Both the position numbers and the translations under genes were made by a program. DNA of 64,000 nucleotides from JACVRW01 sp963764665 (GTDB lineage: Bacteria; Actinomycetota; Thermoleophilia; Solirubrobacterales; Thermoleophilaceae): NCBI GenBank assembly GCA_963764665.1, contig CAVXTL010000017.1:1-64000 (forward strand), given 5' to 3'. Under the pieces are notes generated by a model. The model did no database searches. It had not been told where the DNA came from and was given only the letters and a program-made list of their open reading frames with translations. Each line of letters starts with the position of its first letter. The first letter of the stretch is position 1. Shown here piece by piece: positions 42,254-51,740 of this stretch.

Positions 42254-44147
42254 TCAGGGATACAGCGGCGTCCGCCGGTAGCGGTCGCGCACCACGAAGA
42301 AGGCCGGCTTGCGCACGCCGGTGTAGCCGATCAGGCCCTTGTGGTGGCGCGTGTTCGGCCGGAACTGGACCGGCCGCTGGCCGGCCCCGCCGGTCCACCC
42401 GGGGTAGATCTCGAACTCCCGCAGCGTCCAGTAGATCCCGCCGGAGAGCACCGGCGAGCGGTCGATCACGTCGAGCGTGCGCTGCGCGTGGAAGGTCTGG
42501 AACACGTAGCTGCCCTTGCGCGAGATCGGCGCCGCGGCCAGCTCGGGCAGCGCCTCGGCGCCCCACTCGGTCATCACGAGAGCGGTGCGCGGGTAGTGGT
42601 CGCGCAGCTCGTAGATGAACGGCTCGAGGTCGTCGAAGTTCTCCACCCAGCGGTACCAGCCGAAGTACTGGTTCACGCCCAGGAGCTCGAAGCGCTCGTA
42701 CGTGAACTGCTCGCCGTACCCTGGCCGCCCCTTGATGTCCACCGAGATGGGGATGGTCGGATCGAGCTTGCCGGCCATCACGCGCGCGCGGTCGAGGAAG
42801 ACCCGGGTGCCGCGCTTCTTGTCCGGGCTGAACGACAGCTCGTTGGCCACCGAGTGCGTGAGCACCGAGGGGTGGCTGCGCCCGGCCTTCACGGTGCGCT
42901 CGACTGTCTCGAGGGCGCGGCGGCGCTCGGCCGGCCGCCAGAGCAGGTTCGCGCCGTGGTCGCGCTGCCAGATCGGCGCCTCGTTCCAGACCAGGATGCC
43001 CGCGCGGTCGAAGCGCTGGAGGAGGCGGTCGTTCATGAGGTAGTGGGAGCGCGTGACGTTGGCGCCGAGGTCCTTCAGCTCCTGGACGACGGTGTCCATG
43101 TCGCTGCCGGTCAGCGCCGCGCCGTGACCGGGCATGTCCTCGTGGATCGAGGCGCCGCGCAGCTGGACCCGGCGGTTGTTCACGTACAGGTGCGCGCGCT
43201 TGACCTGCACCGAGCGCAGGCCCACGGCACGCCGCACGACCTGCTGCACGGCGCCGCGGTCGCGGAGCGTGATCCGGGCGGAGTAGAGGCGCGGCCGCTC
43301 GGGTGACCAGAGCTCGGGAGCGGGAACGGGCATCGACACCCGCATCTGCCGGCGCTGAGCGCTCAGCCTGCCGAGCCGGAAGGTCCTCGCGATCGAGCGT
43401 CCGCCGGGCGAGCGGAGCCGCACCTCGAGACGAGGCGATATCGCCCTCTTGCCGAACCGCTCCAGGACACCGTCGAGCAGCAGTGAGGCGCGGCAGCGCC
43501 GCGCGGGCCCGCGGCAGCGAACCTGCGACATCGTGCCCAGGTCGCGCACGTGGGCGCGCCCCACCGGCTCGAGGCGCACGGGCCGGACGATGCCGCCCCA
43601 GTTCCACCAGCCCTCCGGCAGGTCGGGGTTCTTGCGGCTGTCCACCACCACCACGAGGCGGTTGCTGCGCCCGGGCCGCAGCCCGCGCGCGTCGACCTCG
43701 AACGGCGTGTACGGGATCGGTGTTGCGCCCGATGCGACGGCCGTTGAGGAAGACGGTGGCCTCGCGGCGAACGCTCTCGAATTCGATTCGCCAGCGGAAC
43801 CCACGCGGGGTCTCCGGGCCGGCGAAGTCCACGCGGTAGCGGCGCACGCTGCCGGCGTAGAGCGGCGCGAGCGCCCGCGCGTCGAAAACGCTCGGCACGC
43901 TCGCCGCCTGCCACGGCCCGGCCACGCCGGCGGCGCGACCCGCAGGGGTGGCGGGCGCCTCCGGCTCCTCGCCGTCGGGGGCGGTCTCCTCCGGGGGCGG
44001 GGCCTGCGGGGGTGCGGGGGCCGCCGCGTCGGTGCGCATCTCCCACCCTGTGGAGAGCGGTACCGCCGACGGCGGCGCAGCGAGCGCCGTGGCGGGCGCG
44101 GCGAGCCCGAGGGCGAGCGCGGTCAAGAAGATGTGAACGCGGCGCAT
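42254..44147 (-). CDS. Secreted glycoside hydrolase family 2 protein (frameshifted)
   Basis: A beta-galactosidase/beta-glucuronidase type enzyme of about 630 residues. The signal peptide (MRRVHIFLTALALGLAAPATALA) starts at ATG 44147. The sugar-binding jelly roll (VRRYRVDFAGPE, ATVFLNGRRIGRN), the Ig-like domain and the TIM barrel follow. The acid/base Glu is in HSVANELSF and the nucleophile Glu in MTEWGAEALPE, both intact. The frame breaks near 43720-43728: IGRNT should continue as IPYTPFEVDARGL. A Pro/Glu-rich linker sits between signal and domain. A GH31 enzyme lies 8 kb away. Substrate not predictable. Confidence 0.88.
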
Positions 44148-44235
44148 CAGGCGCTGAGGGTAGGAGAAACGAGCACCATTGGAAACCGGCCGGTGCGGCA
44201 TGATGGACGCCCACCCCCAGAGGAAGAGGAGACCG

Positions 44236-44565
44236 ATGGATTCTTGGGACGTGGCTGCGCTCGACGTGGAGCCGCATCAGCCCACCGTTCTGCGCTCGGA
44301 CGACGAGACCCGCGTGATCGCCATCAACCTGCCCGCGGGCGAGCAGCTCCAGGAGCATCAGGTGCACGAGCGCGCCTGGCTCGTGGTGGCGGCCGGCGAC
44401 GTGGAGGTGGAGCAGGATGGCCGCACCGTTGCCGGGGGGCCGGGGCTGCTCGTGCACTTCGAGCCCAACGAGCGGCACGAGGTGCGAGCCAAGAGCGACG
44501 CCCGGATGATCCTGCTTCTCTCGCCATGGCCGGGCGAGGGCCACCCGAGCCGGCGGGACGGCTAG
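44236..44565 (+). CDS. Cupin domain protein
   Basis: A 109-residue single-domain cupin. The two motifs are NLPAGEQLQEHQVHERAWLVV, holding the His and Glu metal ligands, and GLLVHFEPNERHEV with the second His. Such proteins range from enzymes to regulators of small-molecule levels; no hint of substrate is present. The ATG at 44236 follows GAGGAGA, which rules out the earlier in-frame start. It is followed by ccmE after 24 bases. Confidence 0.85.
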   Translation: MDSWDVAALDVEPHQPTVLRSDDETRVIAINLPAGEQLQEHQVHERAWLVVAAGDVEVEQDGRTVAGGPGLLVHFEPNERHEVRAKSDARMILLLSPWPGEGHPSRRDG

Positions 44566-44589
44566 CCCGGCCTGCCAGAATCACGCTCG

Positions 44590-44977
44590 ATGGACCCCGC
44601 CCGCAAGCGCAAGCTCCGCCTGATCGTGGCCCTCGGCGTGGCCGTGTGCCTCGCGTCCGGCGCTGCTCTACACGAGCTTCAGCGCCTCCACCGAGGCCAG
44701 CAAGCCCAGCGAGCTCGAGCCGGGGCGCTCCTACGAGGTCACCGGCAAGGTGGTCAAGTCCTCGGTGCAGCACGACGGCGACCAGCTCCGCTTCCGCATC
44801 CGGGACCGCGACGGCACCGAGTCCGTGCCCGTGCTCTACACCGGCGTGGTGCCCGATCCGTTCCGCGAGGGACGCGAGGTGATCGTCTCGGGCGAGCTCC
44901 GCAACGGCACCTTCATGGCCGAGCGCGACTCGCTCGTGACCAAGTGCCCCTCCAAGTTCACGAAGGAAAAGGCCTGA
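44590..44977 (+). CDS. ccmE: Cytochrome c maturation heme chaperone CcmE, Cys-type (frameshifted)
   Basis: CcmE carries heme to CcmF through a covalent bond. The anchor KRKLRLIVALGVAVCLA is followed, after a frame break near 44660, by ALLYTSFSASTEASKPSEL and the OB-fold SYEVTGKVVKSSV, RFRIRDRDG and VPVLYTGVVPDPFREGREVIVSG. The heme-binding site, normally KHDENY with His, here reads TKCPSKF: a Cys stands at the His place and Phe at the usual Tyr place. Cys-type CcmE forms are known in some bacteria and archaea. ccmF and a ccmI-like gene follow directly. About 128 residues. Confidence 0.9.
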
Positions 44978-44984
44978 GCTCGCG

Positions 44985-47144
44985 ATGGCGGGCGTAGGGT
45001 CCGCCTGCCTCGCGGTCGCCCTCCTCACGGCCGTGTACGCGGTCGTCGCCTCGATCTACGGGGCGCGCTCGGGGAGCCGCCGCTGGGTCACGTCGGGACG
45101 CCGGGCCATCTACTGCCTGGCCGCGCTCACGGTCACGGCCTTCGCGATCCTCGAGTCGGCCTTCCTGCGATCCGACTTCTCGTACGCCCTGGTGGCCGAG
45201 GGCTCCTCCACGGACACTCCGACCTTCTACAAGGTCACCGCGCTGTGGGCCACCCAGGACGGGTCGCTGCTCCTGTGGTCCACGCTGCTCGCCCTGTTCG
45301 CCAGCGCGGTGCTCTTCCTCACGCGCGGCTCGCTGCGCGAGATCGCGCCATGGGCCACCGCCGTGCTCGGCGCGGTGGCGGCCTTCTTCCTGTTCCTGAT
45401 GGTGGGCTGGGAGAACCCGTTCGGCACCCTCGCGAACCCGCCGGCCGAGGGCGCCGGGCTCAACCCGCTGCTCCGGCACCCGGCGATGATGATCCACCCG
45501 CCGATGCTCTACACGGGCTATGTGGGGTTCTCGGTGCCGTTCGCGTTCGCCATCGGGGCATTGATCACCCGCCACACCGGCGCCGACTGGATCCGCGCCA
45601 CCCGCCGCTTCGCGCTCGTGGCATGGACCTTCCTCGGCACCGGGATCATGCTCGGCGCGCTCTGGTCCTACACCGAGCTGGGATGGGGCGGGTACTGGGC
45701 CTGGGACCCGGTGGAGAACGCGTCGCTGATGCCGTGGCTGGTGGGCACGGCGTTCATCCACTCGATCATGGTGCAGGAGAAGCGCGGACTCCTGAAGGTG
45801 TGGAACGTCTGCCTGATCTGCGCCACGTTCGCGCTCGCGCTGCTCGGCACGTTCCTCGTGCGGTCGGGGATCCTGGACTCGATCCACGCGTTCGGCGCCT
45901 CCACGATCGGCGTGCAGTTCCTCGTCTTCATCGGCCTGGTGGTGGGAGGCTCGGCACTGCTGATCATCAGCAGGCTGCCCGACCTCCGCACCGAGGCGCG
46001 GCTCGACTCGCTGCTCTCGCGCGAGGCCTTCTTCCTGCTCAACAACCTCGTGCTCGTGGGGCTCTGCCTGGTGATCATGTGGGGCACCTTCTTCCCGCTG
46101 ATCTCGGAGGCCGTGACGGGCACCGAGGCCAGCGTCGGCCCGCCCTGGTTCAACCGCCTGACCACGCCGATGGCGCTGGTGCTCGTGCTGCTCACGGGGG
46201 TCGGCCCGGTGCTGGCCTGGCGACGGGTCACCTGGCGCTCGCTGCGACGGGTGCTCGTGCTGCCGCTGACCGCCGCCGGCGTGGCCTTCGTGGGCCTTGC
46301 GCTGTTCACCGAGGCCGCCGACAGCCCGCCGGCGCTCCTGATGTTCACCTTCGTCGCGTTCGTGCTCACCGTGGTGGGTCAGGAGTTCGGCCGCGGCGCC
46401 TCGGCGCGGCGCACGATGACCGGGGAGGCGTTCCCGCGCGCGCTCCTGCGCCTGGCGGGCCGCAACCGGCGACGCTATGGCGGCTATCTCGTGCACACCG
46501 GGATCGCGATCCTCTTCCTCGGGGTGGCCGCCTCGTCGGCCTTCCTCGAGCAGCGCGACGTGCGCCTGCGGCCCGGGCAGAGCTTCGACGTGGACGGCTA
46601 CCAGGTCACCTACAAGCGCCCCACCGCCGAGCTGGGGGGCGACGCGGGCGGCACCGGCGCGCCGATCTCGCTGGGGGCGGTGCTGGACGTGCGCCGGGGC
46701 AGCGATCACTTCACCCTGCGGCCGTCGCGCAACTACTACTCGACGCAGGACCCCTCGCGCGGGGCGATCTCGCGCTTCTTCGAGGGCGAGGCCACCAGCG
46801 AGGTCGACGTGCGCTGGGGGCTGCGCAAGGACTTCTGGTTGGCGGTGCGCCCCGACCTGGCCGAGCTCGACGCCGCCATCAAGAAGGGCGACAGGGACTT
46901 CTCTGACGCGCCGGCCGACGTGCAGGCGGTGGTGATCGCGGCTGTGGTCGAGCGCTACCGGCGCAACCCGCCGCCGGCCGCTTTCCGGGCGCTCGTATCG
47001 CCCCTTGTGGTGTGGATCTGGATCGGCGGCGGGATCGCCGTGCTCGGCGCGCTGGTGGCGCTCTGGCCGTCGCCGGAGGCGCGACTGCGCCGCGTGCGGA
47101 GCCTCTACGCGGCGCGGCTCGGGCGCGAGCTCTCGCAGGCGTAG
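44985..47144 (+). CDS. ccmF: Cytochrome c heme lyase subunit CcmF
   Basis: CcmF is the large membrane subunit that ligates heme from CcmE to apocytochrome c. About 14-15 helices are seen in 719 residues. The heme-handling WWD domain is ELGWGGYWAWDPVENASLMPWL at about residues 229-250, and conserved His-bearing loops are in HPAMMIHPPMLYTG and TAFIHSIM. The long extracytoplasmic loop before the last helix (about 520-660) is normal. It lies 7 bases after ccmE and before a ccmI-like gene; ccmA, B, C and D are not in the window. Confidence 0.97.
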   Translation: MAGVGSACLAVALLTAVYAVVASIYGARSGSRRWVTSGRRAIYCLAALTVTAFAILESAFLRSDFSYALVAEGSSTDTPTFYKVTALWATQDGSLLLWSTLLALFASAVLFLTRGSLREIAPWATAVLGAVAAFFLFLMVGWENPFGTLANPPAEGAGLNPLLRHPAMMIHPPMLYTGYVGFSVPFAFAIGALITRHTGADWIRATRRFALVAWTFLGTGIMLGALWSYTELGWGGYWAWDPVENASLMPWLVGTAFIHSIMVQEKRGLLKVWNVCLICATFALALLGTFLVRSGILDSIHAFGASTIGVQFLVFIGLVVGGSALLIISRLPDLRTEARLDSLLSREAFFLLNNLVLVGLCLVIMWGTFFPLISEAVTGTEASVGPPWFNRLTTPMALVLVLLTGVGPVLAWRRVTWRSLRRVLVLPLTAAGVAFVGLALFTEAADSPPALLMFTFVAFVLTVVGQEFGRGASARRTMTGEAFPRALLRLAGRNRRRYGGYLVHTGIAILFLGVAASSAFLEQRDVRLRPGQSFDVDGYQVTYKRPTAELGGDAGGTGAPISLGAVLDVRRGSDHFTLRPSRNYYSTQDPSRGAISRFFEGEATSEVDVRWGLRKDFWLAVRPDLAELDAAIKKGDRDFSDAPADVQAVVIAAVVERYRRNPPPAAFRALVSPLVVWIWIGGGIAVLGALVALWPSPEARLRRVRSLYAARLGRELSQA

Positions 47145-47156
47145 AGAGGGGGTCTC

Positions 47157-47444
47157 GTGGAATACGCGGTAGCGCTGCTGGTGCTGGGAGCGCTCGTCGC
47201 CCTGGTCGTGATCGTCCCGCTGCGCCGGCCGGAGGTCGAGCCGGTGCGCGACGAGGGGCGCATCCAAGAGCTCCAGGCGGCCAAGGAGGCCAAATACCGG
47301 GAGATCCGGGATGCCGAGCTCGACCACCGGATGGGCAAGCTCTCCCAGGCGGACTGGCGCGGGCTGGATCGCGAGCTGCGCGCGGAGGCCATCACCGTCC
47401 TCCAGGAGCTCGACCGCCTCGAGGGGCACCAGGCCGACGCCTGA
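47157..47444 (+). CDS. CcmI-like short membrane-anchored helical protein
   Basis: A 95-residue protein with one N-terminal membrane helix (AVALLVLGALVALVVIVPL) and a charged helical remainder: LQAAKEAKYREIRDAELDHRMGKLSQADWRGLDRELRAEA. This matches the N-terminal part of CcmI/CycH (anchor plus leucine-zipper-like loop, with the DhrxGKLsxxDY pattern) without its TPR domain. The GTG start and 12-base distance to ccmF place it in the ccmE-ccmF operon, where it probably helps present apocytochrome c. Confidence 0.8.
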   Translation: MEYAVALLVLGALVALVVIVPLRRPEVEPVRDEGRIQELQAAKEAKYREIRDAELDHRMGKLSQADWRGLDRELRAEAITVLQELDRLEGHQADA

Positions 47445-47486
47445 GGGCCGGCGGGCAGGCGCGCTCTGCCGCTACCCTTCCCGGCC

Positions 47487-47711
47487 GTGGAGGCGATCCT
47501 CAGCGGAGTCCAGGTGATACTCGCGGTCGTGCTGATCGTGCTGATCCTGCTCCATTCCGGCAAGGACGCAGGACTGTCCGGCGCCTTCGGCGTGGGCACC
47601 GGCGCCGGTCCGTTCGGCGGCGGTTCGCTCGTGGAACGCAACCTCAATCGCTGGACCGTCGCGTTCGCCCTGCTGTTCGTGGCGAACGTGATCGCTCTGC
47701 TCAAGGTCTGA
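47487..47711 (+). CDS. secG: Preprotein translocase subunit SecG
   Basis: A 74-residue protein with two membrane helices joined by the SecG signature loop: ILLHSGKDAGLSGAFGVGTG, then SLVERNLNRWTVAFALLF. SecG stabilises the SecYE channel. In many actinobacteria secG follows tpiA or gpmI-type genes, but here it is 30 kb away from them. GTG at 47487 gives the standard start. The 3' end overlaps the convergent pmbA by 11 bases. Confidence 0.93.
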   Translation: MEAILSGVQVILAVVLIVLILLHSGKDAGLSGAFGVGTGAGPFGGGSLVERNLNRWTVAFALLFVANVIALLKV

Positions 47712-49077
47712 GCGACTCGGCCGCCGAGCCGGTGAAGCGGACGTCGCGGGCGCGGAGCGGCGGGCACGCCACCGCGTTCGCGAAGCGTCGCCCGTAGAAC
47801 TCGCCCTCGCTCACCAGCTCCTGGTGGCAGCCGAGCGCGGAGGTGCGCGCGAGGATCCCGAGCACGCTGTCGGTCAGGCGCAGGTCGTGCGCCGGCCGCG
47901 TGATCCTCCCGTCCTCGATCAGGAAGGTGCCGTCGCGGGTCACGGCGGTCACGAGCGACTCGCGTGGCCGCACGAGGTTCGCGTACCAGAGGCGCGTCAC
48001 GTAGACGCCGCGCTCGATCGTGGCGCACAGCTCGTCCTCGTCCTCGGCCCCTCCGCCGATCAGCACCAGGTTGGTGGGCTGCGGGCTCTCGAGGTCCCCG
48101 CCGCGGGGGAGCGCATGTCCCGTGGAGCGCACACCGGCCAGCGCCGCGCTGCGGAGGTCGTGCACCACGCTGTGCGCCACGCCGTCCTGGATCAGCGGGA
48201 TGGGCGTCTTGGAAGTGCCCTCGGCGTCGATGCCGCGCTGGAGCGTTCCCTTGAAGCGAGGCGAGTCGGAGAGGTTCACGGCCGGCGAGGCCACCACGTG
48301 CCCGAGCCGGTCGTTCAGCGCGCCTCGTCCTTCCGCGTACGCCAGCCCGTTGAAGGCGGCCACGCCGAGCATCTCGAGCAGGGTGCCCACGGCGCTCGCC
48401 TCCAGCACCACGGTGTACTCACCAGGGTCCACGTCCACCACCTCGCCGCTCGCGCTCGCCTTGGCTGCCGACCTCCGGGCGATCTCGGTGGGGTCGAGCC
48501 GCGTGGCCGCCACGCTCGCACGCCCCGCGTACCCGCTGCGCCCGCTCGGCGCGATGCAGATGACTTTCATGAACGCGTCGGTGGTGCAGTCGACGGTGGA
48601 GCCGCCCGCGGTGGACACCACGGCGCGCTGCTCCTCGCCCGCGGTCCAGATGCCGTGCGCCTCCAGGCCGTCGGCCTCGGCCACCGCGAACGCCGCCGCG
48701 AGGGCCCGGCCGCCGTGCACGGGCTCGAGCGCGGCCGTGTCGGCGTCGTGACCCTCGTGCAGGGGTGCCGGCTGGATCGCGGGGAAGCCCGGAAAGGTCC
48801 CCGGCGCAGAGCCGGCGGCGGCCTCGGCCGCGGCGATCGCCCGCCGCGCGCACGCGGCCAGGTGCTCGTCGCTCGTGTCGTTGGTCGAGGCCCGGCCGAC
48901 GTGGCCGTTCTCCACAACCGCGGTCTCCACGGTCAGGTCGTCCACGGCCGTCTCCTGCGTGGGGCGGTTGCCCGCGAAGCGCAGGAACAGCGAGCGCTCC
49001 CTCGCCACGGACACGAGCGCGTCGCGGCTCCCCGTGTGACGGAGCGCGCGCTCCGCCACGTCGAGCACGTCAGGCAA
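47701..49077 (-). CDS. pmbA: TldE/PmbA metalloprotease-family subunit
   Basis: The 458-residue partner of TldD. Members lack the zinc motif but form a heterodimer with TldD that degrades unfolded peptides and trims leader peptides of some RiPPs. Family segments include PGEYTVVLEASAVGTLLEMLG, DSPRFKGTLQRGIDAEGT, PIPLIQDGVAHSVVHD and GGDLESPQPTNLVL near the C-terminus. The TTG at 49077 follows GGTGGGAG and overlaps tldD by 8 bases; GTG codons just downstream are alternatives. No RiPP precursor is seen nearby. Confidence 0.93.
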   Translation of the reverse strand: MPDVLDVAERALRHTGSRDALVSVARERSLFLRFAGNRPTQETAVDDLTVETAVVENGHVGRASTNDTSDEHLAACARRAIAAAEAAAGSAPGTFPGFPAIQPAPLHEGHDADTAALEPVHGGRALAAAFAVAEADGLEAHGIWTAGEEQRAVVSTAGGSTVDCTTDAFMKVICIAPSGRSGYAGRASVAATRLDPTEIARRSAAKASASGEVVDVDPGEYTVVLEASAVGTLLEMLGVAAFNGLAYAEGRGALNDRLGHVVASPAVNLSDSPRFKGTLQRGIDAEGTSKTPIPLIQDGVAHSVVHDLRSAALAGVRSTGHALPRGGDLESPQPTNLVLIGGGAEDEDELCATIERGVYVTRLWYANLVRPRESLVTAVTRDGTFLIEDGRITRPAHDLRLTDSVLGILARTSALGCHQELVSEGEFYGRRFANAVACPPLRARDVRFTGSAAESLRP

Positions 49078-50506
49078 CTCCCACCTCCACGTCCCGGAAG
49101 CGCGCCGGGGCGCTCCCGTGCGACACGCGCACGAATTGGCCCGGCTCACCCTTGCCGCATTCGAGCACCGACACGATCTCCCAGTCGGGGGCCGAGCAGA
49201 TGGCGTCGCAGCCGCGCCAGAACTCGGGCGTGACGCCGGAGTAGCTCGGGTTGCGCAGAAGCCGTCCGCGCTCGCCGCCGCGGATCTCCCAGGCCGCCTC
49301 GCCGGCGAACTGGAAGTGCAGGCGCCTGTCGTCGATCGACCACGACCGGTTGGTCTCGATCAGGAGGCCGTCGTCGGTGTCGGCGATCAGGTCGTCCAGC
49401 GAGCCCGCGTCGCCGGGCTCCAGGTTCACGTTCGTCATCCGCACGATCGGCTGGCGCGCGAAACCGTCGGAGCGCGCGCACCCGCCGGAGCGCTCCAACC
49501 CGATCTCGGCTGCCGTCTCGCGGGTGGACAGGAAGCCGGTGAGCATGCCGCTCTCGATGATCGGGACGGCGCGCCCCTCCACGCCCTCGTCGTCCCACCG
49601 GAACGTGCCGAGGCCGCGGGGCATGGTGGCGTCGGCGGTCACGTTCACCAGGTCGGAGCCGAACCGCAGCGATCCCACGGCGTCCGGCGCCACGAAGCTG
49701 CCGCCCGCGTACGACGTCTCGCGGCCCAGCACACGGTCCAGCTCGACGGCGTGGCCGATCGACTCGTGGATCTGCACGCCGAGCTGCTCGCCGCCCAGGA
49801 TCAGTGTCGTGCGACCCGCGGGGCAGGCCGGCGCGCGCAGAAGCGCGGACGCCTCCTCTGCGAGCGCGGGGGCGCGCTCGGCCAGCGCCAGCTCGGTGAA
49901 GGTCTCGTAGCCGGCCAGGAGCACCCGCCCGTCATGCGACGCGGGATACGAGCGGGTCTGGCTGTCGTCGCCCGCCACCGCCGTGACCGCGATCCCGCCG
50001 CCGCACTCGGTGAAGCGCTGGTCACACAGCGCGCCCTCCGTGGAGGCGAACGTGGTGTGGATCGAGCGCGCCTCGAAGTGGGCCACCGCGGCCGCGACGT
50101 CCTGCGCGGCGCGCAGGGCGGCGTCGGCCTCGAAGAGCACCGCGAGCTTGTCGTCGAGAGAGACGGTGAACGGGTCGCGCTCGGCCGGGCTCTCCCAGGA
50201 GCCGCGGGCGGGCGGCTCGGGTGCCAGCGGACCGCCGCGGGCGGCCGGCTGCACGCGGGCCACCGCGAGCGCACGGGCCAGCGCCGCGTGGCAGTCGTCG
50301 GGGTCGGTGCCGCGGATGGCCACGAAGCCCCAGGCTCCACCGACGCGCACGCGGATGCCCACGCCCTCGCTCTCGTCCGAGTGCAGCTCGTCCAGGGTGC
50401 CGTTGCGCGTAGCGAGCCGCTCGCGGCGCGTCACGACATGGCGGGCGTCGGCGTAGTCGGCGTGGCGCGCGGCGGCATCCAGCAGGTCCGGCAGCAGCTC
50501 CCCCAC
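49070..50506 (-). CDS. tldD: TldD zinc metalloprotease
   Basis: The catalytic half of the TldD/TldE protease, 478 residues. The zinc motif is QIHESIGHAVELDRVLG (HExxxH) at about residues 248-264, and a third ligand Cys is expected near the C-terminus in VLECGKGEPG. GSDLVNVTADATMPRGLGTFRWDDEG is the conserved central block. GTG at 50506 begins the gene; it is followed by pmbA with an 8-base overlap, so the two subunits are coupled. Confidence 0.95.
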   Translation of the reverse strand: MGELLPDLLDAAARHADYADARHVVTRRERLATRNGTLDELHSDESEGVGIRVRVGGAWGFVAIRGTDPDDCHAALARALAVARVQPAARGGPLAPEPPARGSWESPAERDPFTVSLDDKLAVLFEADAALRAAQDVAAAVAHFEARSIHTTFASTEGALCDQRFTECGGGIAVTAVAGDDSQTRSYPASHDGRVLLAGYETFTELALAERAPALAEEASALLRAPACPAGRTTLILGGEQLGVQIHESIGHAVELDRVLGRETSYAGGSFVAPDAVGSLRFGSDLVNVTADATMPRGLGTFRWDDEGVEGRAVPIIESGMLTGFLSTRETAAEIGLERSGGCARSDGFARQPIVRMTNVNLEPGDAGSLDDLIADTDDGLLIETNRSWSIDDRRLHFQFAGEAAWEIRGGERGRLLRNPSYSGVTPEFWRGCDAICSAPDWEIVSVLECGKGEPGQFVRVSHGSAPARFRDVEVGVA

Positions 50507-50534
50507 GACCGTCGCAGGCTACCTTCCCCGTGGG

Positions 50535-51119
50535 ATGGCCATGGATCCGTACTCCCTTCCCGCCGGCCTGCCCGTGCCCGAGGACGACGGCGGGGCGCGC
50601 CACCTGCCCGGTACGCGGCTGCCCGGCCTGGCCCTGCCGGCCACGAACGGCGAGCAGATCGCGCCGGCGGACCTGCCCGGGTGGACCGTCGTGTTCGGCT
50701 ACCCGCGCACCGGCCGGCCGGGGGAGGAGCTGCCCGGCGGCGGCGAGGATGCCTGGAACGCCATCCCCGGCGCGCGCGGGTGCACGCCGGAGCTGTGCGG
50801 CGTGCGCGACAACCACGCGCCCCTCGAGGCGCTCGGCGCGCGCGTGTTCGGGCTCTCCACCCAGGACACCGAGTACCAGCGCGAGGTGGCCGATCGGCTG
50901 GCGCTGACGTATCCGCTCCTGTCCGACGAGGCGCTGGGTCTCACCCACGCGCTCCGCCTGCCCGTGTTCGAGGTGGACGGCATGACCCTGCTCCGTCGCC
51001 TGACCCTGCTCATCCGCGACGGGGAGATCGAGCAGGTGGCGTATCCGGTGTTCCCGCCCGACGGCGCCGCGGCTCAGGCGCTCGCGCTCCTCCGCCCGGC
51101 CGTGGCCGAGGAGCGCTGA
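50535..51119 (+). CDS. Peroxiredoxin, BCP/PrxQ-like
   Basis: A 194-residue AhpC/TSA-family peroxidase. The thioredoxin-like fold starts with LPGLALPATNGEQIAPADLPGWTVVFGYP, and the active site is GARGCTPELCGVRDNH, with the peroxidatic Cys in the GCTPE place and a second Cys five residues on as the likely resolving residue, as in bacterioferritin comigratory proteins. The following LEALGARVFGLSTQDTEYQREVADRLALTYPLLSD is also typical. It is divergent from tldD; the LysE-type exporter overlaps its stop codon as TGATG. Confidence 0.9.
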   Translation: MAMDPYSLPAGLPVPEDDGGARHLPGTRLPGLALPATNGEQIAPADLPGWTVVFGYPRTGRPGEELPGGGEDAWNAIPGARGCTPELCGVRDNHAPLEALGARVFGLSTQDTEYQREVADRLALTYPLLSDEALGLTHALRLPVFEVDGMTLLRRLTLLIRDGEIEQVAYPVFPPDGAAAQALALLRPAVAEER

Positions 51120-51736
51120 TGCCCGAGCATCCGCTCGTGTTCCTCTCGGTGATCGCGCTGCTCACGATCTCGCCGGGAGCCGACATGGCGGTGGTGGCTC
51201 GCAGCGCGCTCAGCGGCGGTCGCGGGGCGGCGTTTGCCACCACGCTCGGGGTGATGGCCGGGTGCGTGGTTTGGGCGGTGGCCTCCGCCCTCGGCCTGGC
51301 CGCGCTGCTGGCCGCATCCGAGGTGGCCTACGACGCCCTGCGCCTGGTGGGTGCCGCCTACCTCGTCTGGCTCGGCGTGCAGAGCCTGCTGGCGGCCCGC
51401 CGGGGCGACTACCGCCAGCTTGCCGTGGCGGGTGCGCGGAGCTCTTCGCCGTTCCGGCAGGGTCTTCTCACGAACGTCTTCAACCCGAAGATCGCCGTCT
51501 TCTACTCCACCTTTTTGCCTCAGTTCATCGGCCCTGGCGACCCGGTGCTGCTCATGTCGCTCGCGCTGGCGGGCGTGCACATCCTGCTCGGCCTGCTGTG
51601 GCTCTCGCTCTACGCATGGGCGCTCGACCGGGCCGCCGCCCGCTTCCGTGGCTCGCGCCTGCGCAGGACGCTCGAGGCGGTGACCGGCACGGTGCTGATC
51701 GGGCTCGGGCTGAGGCTCGCGGCGGAGCGCCGCTAG
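51119..51736 (+). CDS. LysE/RhtB-family amino acid exporter
   Basis: A 205-residue, six-helix exporter of the LysE type. The N-terminus LVFLSVIALLTISPGADMAVVARSAL has the conserved Pro-Gly pair, and GVMAGCVVWAVAS and GLLTNVFNPKIAVFYSTFLPQF are the other signatures. It exports amino acids or related small molecules; which ones is not visible. ATG at 51119 overlaps the peroxiredoxin stop. The GH31 gene begins just after its own stop. Confidence 0.92.
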   Translation: MPEHPLVFLSVIALLTISPGADMAVVARSALSGGRGAAFATTLGVMAGCVVWAVASALGLAALLAASEVAYDALRLVGAAYLVWLGVQSLLAARRGDYRQLAVAGARSSSPFRQGLLTNVFNPKIAVFYSTFLPQFIGPGDPVLLMSLALAGVHILLGLLWLSLYAWALDRAAARFRGSRLRRTLEAVTGTVLIGLGLRLAAERR

Positions 51737-51740
51737 GCCG

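Noticed and set aside
44958..47429. 823-codon open frame on the minus strand across ccmF
   Set aside because: Antisense to ccmF, which has the WWD domain and full length; the mirror product is low-complexity His/Arg/Glu.
47701..50506. RiPP biosynthesis cluster around TldD/PmbA
   Set aside because: No precursor peptide, modification enzyme or dedicated transporter was seen nearby; the pair is a common housekeeping protease.
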